Below are positions 1 through 10,343 of a stretch of 64,000 nucleotides of DNA, piece by piece. The first letter of the stretch is position 1. Each line of letters starts with the position of its first letter. Below the pieces are notes generated by a model that made no database searches, was not told where the DNA came from, and saw only the letters and a list, made by a program, of their open reading frames with translations. This DNA is from Brasenia schreberi (lineage: Eukaryota > Streptophyta > Magnoliopsida > Nymphaeales > Cabombaceae). The DNA lies in assembly GCA_036023115.1 (NCBI GenBank), contig JAYKKT010000037.1, positions 4,378,501 to 4,442,500 on the forward strand. Direction: 5' to 3'. Made by a program: the position numbers and the translations under genes.

Positions 1-9
1 TATAATATA

Positions 10-236
10 AAGAAATTAGTTTACATGTACATTCATGCATCCTTAAACATTCTCAAAGATCTTGATCATTCGATCGGTAAGATCGACAATTGAAGATATC
101 TTGATACCTTTTAAGTGCATTAAATGCATTCAGTACTATTTTTTTTTTAAAGATCTCAACCATTGATTTTAAAGATCAAATAGTTGAAATGAGAATGTTT
201 AAGTATTGATGAATGTGCGCATGAACTAATTTCTTG
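10..236. repeat. Hairpin MITE with about 45-bp terminal inverted repeats
   Basis: The two ends are near-perfect inverted copies: AAGAAATTAGTT at the left, and the reverse complement of ACTAATTTCTT at the right, with similarity running inward through a TTAAACATTCTC block. There is no coding potential. The right side runs into a TATGTATG-type simple repeat. A diverged relative lies at 33332-33592. The superfamily is not determined, because the left flank is cut by the window edge. Confidence 0.7.
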
Positions 237-626
237 ATATTTTTGTATATGTATATATGTATGTATGTATCTATATTATTTATACATGAATTATTATAAC
301 ACTATATAAACAAACAAACAGAAAAAAGGAAAAGAATTAGAACATGTAAGAATCTTAGATAATGCATAATGCAAGTTCTTGTAACCAATCAATAATGACC
401 TTTCTCTTTGAATGGTAAACTCAGTACAAACATATCGAATTATCAGCTGCTTTATTTGCTTCTCTAGCAATTGTGAAGCTTTCAAACACTTCCAACATCC
501 GCTGCCTGTAGACAAAGGTCAATGTGAAGTAATCCATTATACGATCTATTATTTGAAGTAATAAAAACAGCAAACATCTCACGTACATCTTCTAAAATGC
601 TTTTGAAAAGGCATGGATCCTTACTC
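237..626. other. Intergenic, no gene recognised
   Basis: AT-rich sequence with a short TATG simple repeat at about 245-275. The small ORFs have no recognisable motif, and I see no host gene or transposon boundary. Confidence 0.5.
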
Positions 627-953
627 TAGACATGGCCAGTTTCGAGTAAACTGTAGCCAGTTCACTTTTAGTTTTCCTGAAACTAGGAATCGGAACAGAA
701 GCAGGACATGTTCATGTTCCAGTTTGAGGCCTAAACTGCCCGAAATAAAAAACAATTTAGAATATGAAATTAAAAAATTAAAATTGTATGAAACCGGTGG
801 TTTGAAACAACTGGTTCTGGATTCATGAAAGGTGGAACAAAACTGAACAGGTGGCCACCAGTTCCATGTTGGGTTCTAGGTCGGGTTTCACCATTTTTGG
901 GTTCCAACCAGTTCCTAACCCGGTTCCATTCGGATTGAAACTGACAATGTCTA
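627..953. repeat. TAGAC-family MITE, copy 1
   Basis: Starts TAGACATGGCC and ends ACAATGTCTA, an imperfect inverted repeat, with an interior full of GGTTC/GAACC motifs. This is the same architecture as the copies at 21249, 29582 and 57424, two of which have readable 8-bp target duplications. No convincing target duplication is visible here, so the copy is probably old. Confidence 0.65.
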
Positions 954-1967
954 TTTCCTATTTCCATCACTTTGAATTACTTTGTTACCACCACACATTT
1001 TTTCAGGTATTGTTAATATCATACAGGATGAGATCCTTGGGATTTGATAGTTTCAGACTGCAGATATTGCAAGATCCTAGCATTTCGGGATTCAACTCGA
1101 AATTTGACAACCATGATTAAGATTGTCCAAAAAGAATTTCCCATACTTTTCATTCCACTTTTGGCTTCCATTTATGTCTTATAAAATGTATTTGTTGAGT
1201 GCAGCATATGAAGCATAAGTGTTCTCCTTCAGTGGCAGATCCAAAAAATTGTTTTGGATGGAGTGAACTTCAGGTTCAGGTAGGGTAGGCTTTAATTTTT
1301 TTTTATTTTTTTGAAAATTTAAATACTTACAACAACAACAGCTAATCTCTTTCCTATGCGAGATGGAGTTAGCTACTTGAATTCTTTGTTTCAAATGAGC
1401 CAAAATTTAAATACTTAATTCAAAATTTTCTGAATTTTGAATGCCCGGCCACGTTGTGGATCCGGCACTGATCGTCTTCTTAACAGAGGCTAAGTTCAAG
1501 CTTCCTATCGGTACCTTTTGGGATTATGCCCAGCGCATCCTAAGCTCTGTCTCTCATTTGGTCATGGGAATCCCAATTTGGATCTTCGGAGCAGTTTCTT
1601 TTCCTATCCACCCGCCCCTCACCTCCATTTCTTCATAAGAATCAGCTTGCTTTTTCAGTGGCAGATCAAGAAATTCTTTTAGGGTGAAGCAACTAGTCCG
1701 TTGAACTGTTTAGGGTGGGGTGAAGTATGCATCATAGCTGACACATCCAAAGCAGTTTCATCTGCCCATTCTTGGAGGTACAACGCTGATGGGCCTCATA
1801 ATTGAGTCAAAAGAGGGCCCCTCTTTTTTTTTTTTTACTGCATGACGAGGCCCATGGTTGATTACAACGGAAACTAGAAATGACAGCACAATCGAACACT
1901 CCCCAAAGAGGGGGGCCTGGGCTTGAACCCCTTTACCACAATCGAGAAGACCTATTTACCACAATCA
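954..1967. other. Intergenic with degenerate repeat relics
   Basis: Contains two CAGTGGCAGATC-type MITE-end motifs (about 1232 and 1657), related to the complete element at 19730-19852, and a tRNA B-box-like site on the minus strand near 1920. The 65-codon ORF at 1441 has no recognisable domain. No host gene is supported. Confidence 0.45.
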
Positions 1968-2095
1968 CTTTTTTTTGTTACAAGAGGAGGCGAAAGCCTA
2001 ACACACACGCTTGCACCCCTTGAGAGTCGAACTCCCTACCAAACAGCATCAGTGCCAAGGCACCTTGCCGTTGAGCTAATGCACAGTGCTTTACC
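1968..2095 (-). repeat. tRNA-derived SINE
   Basis: Read on the minus strand it shows a Pol III A box (TTAGCTCAACGGCAAGG), then a B box (GAGTTCGACTCTC), then the body GTGTTAGGCTTTCGCC and a terminal TTGTAAC plus A-run. The same body and tail occur in the copies at 34933-35310, 57214 and 59371. Order and spacing fit a tRNA-derived SINE rather than a true tRNA, because no acceptor stem pairs. Confidence 0.7.
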
Positions 2096-2147
2096 AGAGT
2101 CGCTTTGGTCATTAAACTTTAGTGCTTATGTATGATATCATGCTCCG

Positions 2148-2256
2148 GAGGGAAGTAGCTCACTGGCTGAGGGGTTACGCTCTCTTACTACAGGTCAAGA
2201 GTTCACTACCCAAGTGTGCACCTGACGGTTTCATCATGCCTAAAGAAAGAAAAAAT
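2148..2256 (+). repeat. tRNA-derived SINE, diverged copy
   Basis: An A-box-like GTAGCTCACTGGCTGAGG is followed about 50 bases later by a B-box-like GAGTTCACTACCC and an A-rich tail near 2243-2256. The B box departs from consensus (TTCAC instead of TTCGA). It lies tail-to-opposite-head with the minus-strand SINE just upstream. Confidence 0.5.
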
Positions 2257-3835
2257 GTATGTATTATAGTTGGGGACAAGGGTATATAGGTTTTCTCAAG
2301 TAATTGGAGGTAAATTTAGTGGTTTGAGGCAAAGAAAGAAAGAAATGCCAAAATGTAAGAAACCCGCTTGCTAAGAGTATGACAAGGTCAAATGAGGCTT
2401 GACGAAACCAAAATTAGATTCGATTTTCGTAAGGTGTATGAGGTAAAGTTTGTGACATGTAAATATATGTAAATATATTGATGGTTTCAAGTAAACCGAG
2501 ACCGATGGTTGAAAACTGTGTCTGAATTTCCCTTGTCACAAACTTGAATCTTAATTACCTCCCACCCAACTTCATTAACCCATATTAGAAAGAGGGAGCC
2601 CTCCACATTCCCATTCTCTTCACCCATGACAAAGACACCTACGCTATCTACCTACCTACCTACACTAGATAGGTAGGGTAGGGTGAGCTTTAAGCATGTG
2701 TGCTTTGTTGTCCTTAGTCCCAATTATCATTTGGGTTTGAATGAAAAAAGGCTTCTCACTGTAAAAAAAAATGAAAAACAGGTATTTTCAATAAAAATTA
2801 ATAAGATGTGATAGAAATTGATGGTTTGAAGGACCAATTTTCGTTATATGAAAGGAAGAATACTAACAGAACCACATGAATATCTTGGGGTTGCTTAAGG
2901 TTTTGAATCGGGTTTATCGGTCAGTTTCAAGATTGATTCGATTCTGGTTCAAACTAAGCAGCTGTTTCAAACTGGCTATATGTCTCTCTATATGGGTGGA
3001 ATTTAGTGAGGTGTGCTTTATAATCTCTTGAAAAATGTAAATGGCATGTTTTGATCTTTTTTAGATTTTTAAGTGGGGGTGGTTGTCTTACCTTACCATA
3101 ATTTGCTATGAATACCTCCCAAAGGTAAGAAGTAGTTTGTGTTTTGTTTTGAGATGTTATGTGGGTTGTGTTAGTTACCTTGGGTTAAGAATCGGTATGT
3201 AAGGAGCTTTTCAATGGGTTAGTTGGGCATAACGGAGTGGCGGCGTGGGAGGGACTATCAGAGGGCAGTATGCGGGTTAAAGGGAGGTGTGGTGGTCATT
3301 GGGAAGGCTGTTGCATTTTGCCGATAGTACCGAGGGTCCTAAAGATAGTGCTTGTATACTAGATGAGATCGGTTACATGGATTTTTTTTTGTTTTCATGA
3401 GTTATTATGGATCGACTTATGAAAATTACAATTGAATTCAATTCTGTCTGGTCGTGACAGCGGAGCTTGGGCTGGCTATCGTTTTGGGACCTTGATTGCT
3501 TTATATAGAACATATATTCCTAAATTAAGGAAAACAATTAATATATGGCCCAAACAAATAGTATAGTCTGGCTTTTCTTATACCACGTTGAAGGCTCAAG
3601 CCGAATCCTAAGAATTTGTATTTATTTCGTTAACCTCGTTTTGGAAATCAATCATGAGCTTAGATTTAATTGAGCTCAATAAAGTTCGAGCCTTCGAAGC
3701 TTGATCTTCAGTTCAACTCATTAATCGAGCTCATTTTGTGATCGTGCTCAACCTAAACAAAGAAATACGACCTAAATAGCCAAGATGGAGTTGATCAAAC
3801 ATAGGTCAATTCGAGCCCGAGCATACAAATCAAAG
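2257..3835. other. Intergenic, no gene recognised
   Basis: Non-coding sequence with a short CTAC/TAGG microsatellite near 2645-2690 and a GGTTTCAAACTGG-type patch near 2900-2985 that resembles the interior of the TAGAC MITEs. From about 3590 to 3835 it becomes rich in GAGCTC/CGAGCC motifs, typical of degenerate plant repeats. No exon-like reading frame was found. Confidence 0.45.
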
Positions 3836-3963
3836 TTCGATCAAACTTGTCATTGATCTTAACCTATCGATTATCCTTCTCTCTGGATTTATGTATAAGT
3901 TCGATCAAACTTGTCATTGATCTTACCTATCGGTTATCCTTCTCTCTGGAATTATGTATTTAA
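3836..3963. repeat. 64-bp tandem duplication
   Basis: Two adjacent copies (3836-3899 and 3900-3963) both begin TTCGATCAAACTTGTCATTG and both contain TTATCCTTCTCTCTGG. They differ by a few substitutions and a one-base indel. Confidence 0.85.
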
Positions 3964-4011
3964 GCAAAGAACTATTTTCCCTCTTTCTCTTTGTAACCGT
4001 GCGATTGTAAC

Positions 4012-4211
4012 TAGGGATGACGATGGGTATGGTTGGACTGGGTTCCCGCTCTACCTGAGACGGGACGGCACTTCAAAAGTGCCTATGCAAGGTGGAAACG
4101 GACTCGGCCCATATTCTTGTGACACTATAATCGAATGTGATCTCAGTAGGATTTCCCACCACACCTGATCGGGTTGGACATCTGCGATTTGGGTACAACT
4201 TGCCATCCTTA
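4012..4211. repeat. TAGGGATG-family hAT-type MITE with perfect 8-bp target duplication
   Basis: The 200-bp element begins TAGGGATGACGATGG and ends TTGCCATCCTTA, so the termini are inverted repeats. It is flanked by identical 8-bp copies of ATTGTAAC at 4004-4011 and 4212-4219. An 8-bp duplication is the signature of hAT-superfamily transposition. A larger member is at 58697-59019. Confidence 0.85.
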
Positions 4212-4586
4212 ATTGTAACTATCTGTGGCAAAACAGACCGAGGGGTGCGGTTTGGGTCTAGTCATTCTGAGTTCGGGTAAAAACCATGTTGAACAAATTC
4301 CTAACGACGCTTCTCCAAAACCTGGAATATATATAGGTCTATGCTCAATCCCATCCATACTAAAATCTTACTAAACATATTCACCATTGGGCAGATCAAT
4401 AGTAGAGATTTGAATTTAAAAAACAATTGATGTCAATATACTTTTCGTACTCGCATTTAATGCACAATGATACAACCTTTTTTTAAATTAAATTTTTTAT
4501 CATTGATAGTGCTCATTAGATGATAAGATGTTCAAGATGATTTAAGTATGGATCGGATTGAATGTACCATATACATACCAAGCTTC

Positions 4587-4591
<5 letters not shown>

Positions 4592-4671
<80 letters not shown>
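4592..4671. repeat. (TA)n(GA)n compound microsatellite
   Basis: About 50 bases of TA are followed by about 28 bases of GA. It forms the left edge of the SSR-flanked MITE at 4671-4918. Confidence 0.95.
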
Positions 4672-4674
<3 letters not shown>

Positions 4675-4916
4675 GTGTTGTTGGACAACTTCTCATGTTA
4701 GATATTACTTGATTATCATCACCAATCATCTCATCAATCTAATGATGGTGATTAAGGCATTTATCCCATGTCATATTTTATTTACTCATCTGTATTAAAT
4801 GTTATCGATCCTTATATTGATGTTGACGAGCAACTTGATCTGCATCGCTAGTGTGATTGCATAAATAACATATCATCTAGTAGAGTCTAACATAGAAGGG
4901 TGTATAGCAACACTCA

Positions 4917-4918
<2 letters not shown>
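4671..4918. repeat. SSR-flanked (Micron-like) MITE, GTGAGTGTTG family
   Basis: The left terminus GTGAGTGTTGTTG and right terminus TAGCAACACTCAC are inverted copies. The element is bounded by (TA)n(GA)n on the left and (TA)n from 4919. Microsatellite-bounded non-coding elements are known from rice as Micron elements; kinship is inferred from layout only. Confidence 0.65.

Positions 4919-4985
<67 letters not shown>
4919..4985. repeat. (TA)n microsatellite
   Basis: Uninterrupted TA dinucleotides over about 65 bases, lying between two MITEs. Confidence 0.95.
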
Positions 4986-4988
<3 letters not shown>

Positions 4989-5213
4989 GTGCATGGTATA
5001 TATGCTAGCAAATCTAAACAAATCTCAACAATTTAATTTTAAAGACGGATCATTCATATTTGAATTAAAAAGTAAAAAGTTTATTTTTCAATAAACTATA
5101 CTTATAAAAAAGTATAAGCATATCTTTTGCTTTCAAAATTCAAATCTTAATCATCAATATTTAAAATTGAATGGATGAGATTTGTGTAGATTTGTTAGCA
5201 TGTGTCAAGCTCT
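4986..5213. repeat. SSR-flanked (Micron-like) MITE, TGCTAGCAAATC family
   Basis: The left arm (GCTAGCAAATCTAAACAAAT) and right arm (GATTTGTGTAGATTTGTTAGC) are inverted copies. The element has (TA)n on both sides (4919-4985 and 5214-5239). Relatives are at 5240-5348 joined to 8561-8690, and at 31529-31750. Confidence 0.7.
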
Positions 5214-5239
5214 TATATATATATATATATATATATATA
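5214..5239. repeat. (TA)n microsatellite
   Basis: A short TA run separating two MITEs of the same family. Confidence 0.9.
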
Positions 5240-5348
5240 GCTTGGGAGATGCTAGCAACATTACATGCTAATACATCTAACCAAATCCCATCCATTCAAT
5301 TTTAAAGATGAATGTTTGAATTTTAAATTTTAAAAGCAAAAAGTATAC
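5240..5348. repeat. Left half of a MITE split by an RTE LINE
   Basis: Begins with GATGCTAGCAACATTACATG and continues with the same arm as the element at 4986. The matching right arm resumes at 8561 and ends near 8690, after the 3.2-kb RTE insertion. Bases 5332-5348 are the left target-site copy of that LINE. Confidence 0.65.
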
Positions 5349-8300
5349 AAAGTTACACCAACTAAGCCTTTTTCCAAAGTAGGTGGGGTCGACTACATGA
5401 ATTCTTTGTTTTCATCATTCCCTATCATATGCCATATTAGTAGTTGACTCCACATGAGATAAATCATTCTTTATTATTTATTTTCAACATTTTTGTGGTC
5501 TTTCTTTTTCTTTTAACATTTTCACAATCTAGTTTTTCGTACTTTCTTATTGGACCTTCTTTTGGTTGTCTTTCTATTTTTTCAAACCATCTTAAATAAT
5601 TTTTCCTAATTTTATTCTCTATTGGTACCACTCATAATTTGTTTCTAATAATCTCGTGTATATGATCTTTCCTTGTATAACCATTCATCTATCTCAACAT
5701 CTTCATTTATGCCACGGACATATTTTATTCATATTGATGATTAACTACACAAAGCTTAGAACTATAAAACATAGTAGGTCTAATTACTGCTTTATAATAT
5801 AGTAGGCTAATTACCTTTCAACTTCAATAATTTCTTGTCAAATAAAACACTTGATGCCCCTTTCTGTTCTAAACAACCTTCACTAATTCTGTGTAACATC
5901 TTGATAGATTTTTTCATCGTTCTAAAAAATTGACCCTAGGTATTTAAAACTTTCCTTGTGAGAGATGCAATGTGTCCTAATCTTAATTTTTATGTCTTCT
6001 TAAGTATCCAAATGATCAAACTTATATTCTATCTTTGTTCTACTAAGTCAGAAGTCTTTATATTATAATGCTTCTCTCTAGTTCTAATTTCATATTAACT
6101 TTTTCTTTAGACTCATCTACTAACACAATACCATCTACAAATAACATACACCAAAGTAATTCATCTTAAATATGTTTTATTAACTCATCAATGACCAATA
6201 TAAATAAATATGGACTTAAAGTTGATCTTTGATGTAACATAATATTAACTTTAAAGGAGCTTGTGATTGCTTCAGTAGTTGTAACGCATGTTTTTGTACT
6301 ATTATGCATGTCTCTTATAAGATTTATATATGTCAATCGGATACCTCTCTTTTTCAAGGTTCTCCAAACAAAATCTATTGACACCCTATCATAAGTTTTT
6401 TTACATCAATAAATATCATATGAAAGTTTTTTTTCTTCTAAAATATTATATAAGATGTCTCAATAGGTGAATCACTTCAATAATAGATCTGTCATGGATG
6501 AATCTAAATTGGTTCTCTCTTATACTCGATACTTATCTTAACCTACGCTTGATAATTCTTTCCCATAATTTCATATATGACTCATTAACTTGATACTTTG
6601 ATAATTCACACAATTTTAAATGTCTTCCTTATTCTCGTCTATGAGTATAAGTGTAGTCGCTCTCTATTACTTAAGTATATTTTGGTTTCTTCATATTTCA
6701 TTAAATAGTTTTGTAAGCCAAGTGATCCCAGTCTCTTCTAAATTCTTTTATACCACTATTAGAATATTATTTGGTCCAATAGATTTACCAACCCTCATAT
6801 GCTTAAGAGTCTCTTTGACTTTATTATTTTGAATACATCGATAGAAATTACGATTTATATACTTTATGATTTGGTTAACTGTCCTAAGCTAATACTAAAA
6901 TTTGTGTTTTTGTTAAAAAACTTATAGAAATAATTTTCATCTATTTTTTATATCATCCTTATCTTTGGTACATCTAACGAAAGTAAGATCCTTAGTTTTC
7001 TTATCTCTAACCTTATCTATCCTAAAAATATCTCTTTTATCTTATTTTGAGTTAAGCTTTTTATATAAATTATCCTAAATTTTGTCTTTTGCTTTATTAA
7101 TTGTCTTTTTCACTACTTTTTTTCTTTCTTATAAGCCTCATAAGTTTCATTAGTCTTCTTGCCATAATGAAATTTGTAAAATGTCCTTTTTGTCTTAATT
7201 TTATCTTACATAACTTTACTCCACTACGAAGCTTTATTTATGCATGTATGCCTTAGATTTACCTAACACATCTTTTGCTACTTTACTAATATGTATAATC
7301 ATATTATTTAATATATTAAAATGTATACCTATGTAATTCTAAGTATCTCCTTGGAAAACTTTTTCTTTAAGTATATCTTCTTTCTCACTTTTGAGGTTCG
7401 ACCATTTTGTTCGAATAACTTTACGCATTATTTTCTTCTTTGCCTACATATTTACAACAAAATATATAACTAAAAGTCGATGTTGGGTAGTTACTATTTA
7501 TCCTTGAATCACATTACAATCTTTACCACATGATCTATATTTTTACAAAAATAAAAGAATCAATTTGTATTTGTGACAAACCACTCTTATAAGTAATTAA
7601 ATGTTCATGTCATTTTTTGAATTATGTTGCCTGTAAAGAGATCATACATCAGCAAAATTTAAAATCTATCTACCCTTCTCATTTAAATCCACAGTTTTCA
7701 TAAATACCTATATATCTTAATACCTCTTTACCGACATGTTCATTTAAGTTTCGTTCCAAACAAATCATCTTTCTTTGTGAACTTTGTTGAATTATTTTAT
7801 CTAACTCCTAAAATATCTTCTTTATACTATCTTCTAGGAGTGCATATGCACAAACTATATTCAAAGCCTCTACTCCTAACACTAATTTCACTATCATAAT
7901 TTTATCCTCGTATTGTTTTATATCTAGTGCATTATCCTTTAAATCTTTATTTATAATAATACCAACTCCATTTTGAGTCTTTTTCTTTCTTGAATACCAT
8001 AATTTAAAACTTGTATTCTCAATCTCTTTTGCTTTTTCTCTAACTCACTTTGTCTCTTATAAATATAGAATGTGAATATTTATCCTAATCATATTATGTA
8101 TCATCTCCATTAGTTTGCCGATCAATGTTCTGATATCAGAGTACCATATGAATTTTATTATCTAGAACTAGTTTCCTTACCCCAACAATCGTTCATGCTA
8201 AAAATACAGAGACTCTCTACAATTTGTTCACTATATTTGAGTGTAGTAAGACTAACTCCTTTATCCATACCCATCCATGATATGAGAACACTCTTTTCAA

Positions 8301-8543
8301 TTAATTCACTACATTCTGACAAAGATATAGAGGCCCTTGCTTACTTTTCACTACATTTTAGATTAGGGTATGAGTGCATCACTAAGAGGGGACACCCCAA
8401 TACAATACTTATAATTTTTAGAACCTATAGTATATAAATCCGACAAAGTTTTACGCTTACTGTCGAACGCTTAACACAACTCTCTTCCTTTATCCGAGCT
8501 TGGGACTGACCATGCAATGGTAATCGCTTACATGAGCGGAGTT
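5349..8543 (-). mobile_element. RTE-clade LINE, full-length but degenerate (copy 1)
   Basis: A 3.2-kb non-LTR retrotransposon on the minus strand. Its 5' end (minus, near 8520) matches the start of the copy at 14289, and its 3' end (near 5360) carries the family terminator, reverse complement of AAGGCTTAGTTG. The flanks AAAAGCAAAAAGTATAC (5332-5348) and AAAAACAAAAAGTATAC (8544-8560) are a 17-bp target-site duplication with one mismatch. RTE elements normally encode an apurinic endonuclease and a reverse transcriptase. Here only scraps remain open, such as a 72-codon stretch at 6166-6384 matching the RT block around the LHQGSTLSPYLF motif (here LHQRSTLSPYLF). Many stops and frameshifts make it non-functional. 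Confidence 0.85.
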
Positions 8544-8560
8544 AAAAACAAAAAGTATAC

Positions 8561-8690
8561 TATGTGCAACTAATTTAAAATGTAACTTTTTGCTTTTTGA
8601 ATAGAATCAACAATCAATCTTTCAAATTAGATCGTTGAGATGTATTTGGATTTACTAGCATACAATGTCTTAGCATGTGTCATGCTCTCT
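8561..8690. repeat. Right half of the MITE split by the RTE LINE
   Basis: Contains the reverse-complement arm GAGATGTATTTGGATTTACTAGCATAC, shown here only by its key part TTGGATTTACTAGCATAC. It pairs with the arm at 5240-5300 and is followed by a CT-rich and then TA-rich microsatellite (about 8683-8722), as for other members of the family. Confidence 0.6.
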
Positions 8691-8717
8691 TTCTCTCTCT
8701 CTTTATATATACACATA

Positions 8718-8955
8718 TATAGGTAAATGAATAATGTGTTTGAATATATAATGTTAAATAAACATTTTTACCAATCAATTGACATGATTAATGGTGTAAA
8801 TTTGAGTAAAAAAGACTGTTATATTTTTGTACTTCGTATTTATGAATTTTATTTTATTATCATTTATCTTAAAAATCAAATGATGAAAATGTTTATGATG
8901 CATAAAAGATATTATACATTTATCACTACCTACCTTTTTTTCTCTCTCTATAAAG
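8718..8955. repeat. Possible SSR-flanked MITE
   Basis: Lies between a TATATACACATATATA run and a CTCTCTCTATA run. The ends GGTAAATGAATAATGT and the complement of AAATGTATAATATC are partly inverted. Weak, but it fits the microsatellite-bounded elements nearby. Confidence 0.35.
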
Positions 8956-9359
8956 TCTAATATGCTTGTCATTTATATACTTGCTACATATTTTGACATA
9001 CAAGTTCAAAAATAAAAGTAAAAAATATGCAAATACTTTTGTTAGGTATACTTGGTTCGTATGCATACCTTTTGTTATTGGTCTCAATCATTCACGATAA
9101 ATGATTAAGATTTCACGGATAAGTAAACATATAAAGTGTAAAGCATGTGAGACGCATTTTCTCTCCCTCTATATATATAGATATGAAATTCTCCGAAGAA
9201 ACACGATCAAATCGGTCGTTTGGTTCAGATATGAATTTGGTTCCAAATGATAAATGAAAATAATCGGGACTAGTTGAGTTTTCTTCAGCTCCAAATCCAG
9301 CTCACTGGAATCAGATTCGGATGGATAATCAGATAATATCCGATCCGAAAAACCGGATC

Positions 9360-10343
9360 CGCATTTGTGCGGGTGGAAGAAAAAGACGATACGTTTCTCT
9401 CTCTCTAGGGTTTGCAGTACGAACCGTGAGCGCTGCTGATGATCTAGGGTTTTGACCGGTCTGCGTTTTCTCTTTTAAAATCATTTCCGCCGTTGTTTTA
9501 TCGTAATCGGTCATTTTTGTTAATCCGGTTTTGCGGGAACAGAAAAATCTCAGATTTCCACCTTGTGGCATCTCGGTGCAGTCTTTTGTTCGTGATCTAC
9601 GGCTGTAATTCGAGAGACGATGGCGATTAGCGAATGAGGGCCTGGGATTGAAGCGATTTCCCCCGTTTTACCCCCCTTTCCGCCTTTTTCTAAGGCCTTG
9701 CATCCTCTCGCATATTCAGAGTCTCTCTATCCGGAAAGGAATTTAAATATTGGCGAATTTCCTGAATTTTCGGCATTTCGAATTTTCTGTTCTTCCCGTC
9801 GCTTCTCCTACGATCAATCCGCTATTTTTCTTTTTAAATTTCTCTGCAGCGTTTCCCTCCAGTCGGTAACTCAAAGAAGCAACAGCGTGAAATTCTTCAA
9901 CAAATCTGGATGGAATCTCAAGAAGTTCGCGACTTTGATGATCATCGCCGGATATATCAGTTCCTTTTAGTTGGTTTCTCTTCGGAAAGTCTTTTTTGCG
10001 GGTAAATTTCTCGCCTTTCTTGACGGAACCGCCTTTTTCCTTTTGGTCTTTCTCCGGCAGTGCAGTTCAGTCGGCCAACGGAAACTTCAGAACTCGCTGT
10101 GACAAGAGGCTGCTAGCGTTTCGGTCGGATTCCCGGTAATGCCGCTTCTTGCTTCACCGGGAAAATCATCTTGTTCTGTTTCCCGTATGGTTTCATTCCG
10201 GTCCTTCTTCTAAAACTAGTCACTTTTCTCGTTTTAGTTTACTTGCACAATCTAGAAGCATTAAACCTTCTTCGTCGTTGTCCTCCTCCTATCGTCATCG
10301 TCGTTGTCATCATCTTCTTCGCTTTGCTGTGTAAGGAGGCACT
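9360..10343 (+). promoter_or_regulatory. Probable promoter-proximal region and 5' leader of the MCTP gene
   Basis: From about 9390 the composition changes to CT-rich (TTTCTCTCTCTCTAGGG) and then less AT-rich sequence, typical of plant 5' leaders. Several ATGs precede the coding start, including a five-codon upstream ORF (9620-9637, ATG to TGA) and longer ones from about 9698 and 10149. A leader intron could remove some of them; some plant MCTP genes have one, but I cannot fix donor and acceptor here. A TATATATATAG run at about 9169-9181 is a possible but unproven TATA element. Confidence 0.45.

Noticed and set aside
4562..5094. ORFs rich in Tyr-Ile repeats
   Set aside because: They are translations of (TA)n and (GA)n microsatellites; the same applies at 32991-33399 and 58823-59026.
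9169..9181. TATATATATAG as the MCTP TATA box
   Set aside because: Possible, but TA runs are everywhere here and the distance to the CT-rich leader (about 200 bp) is too long for a confident call.
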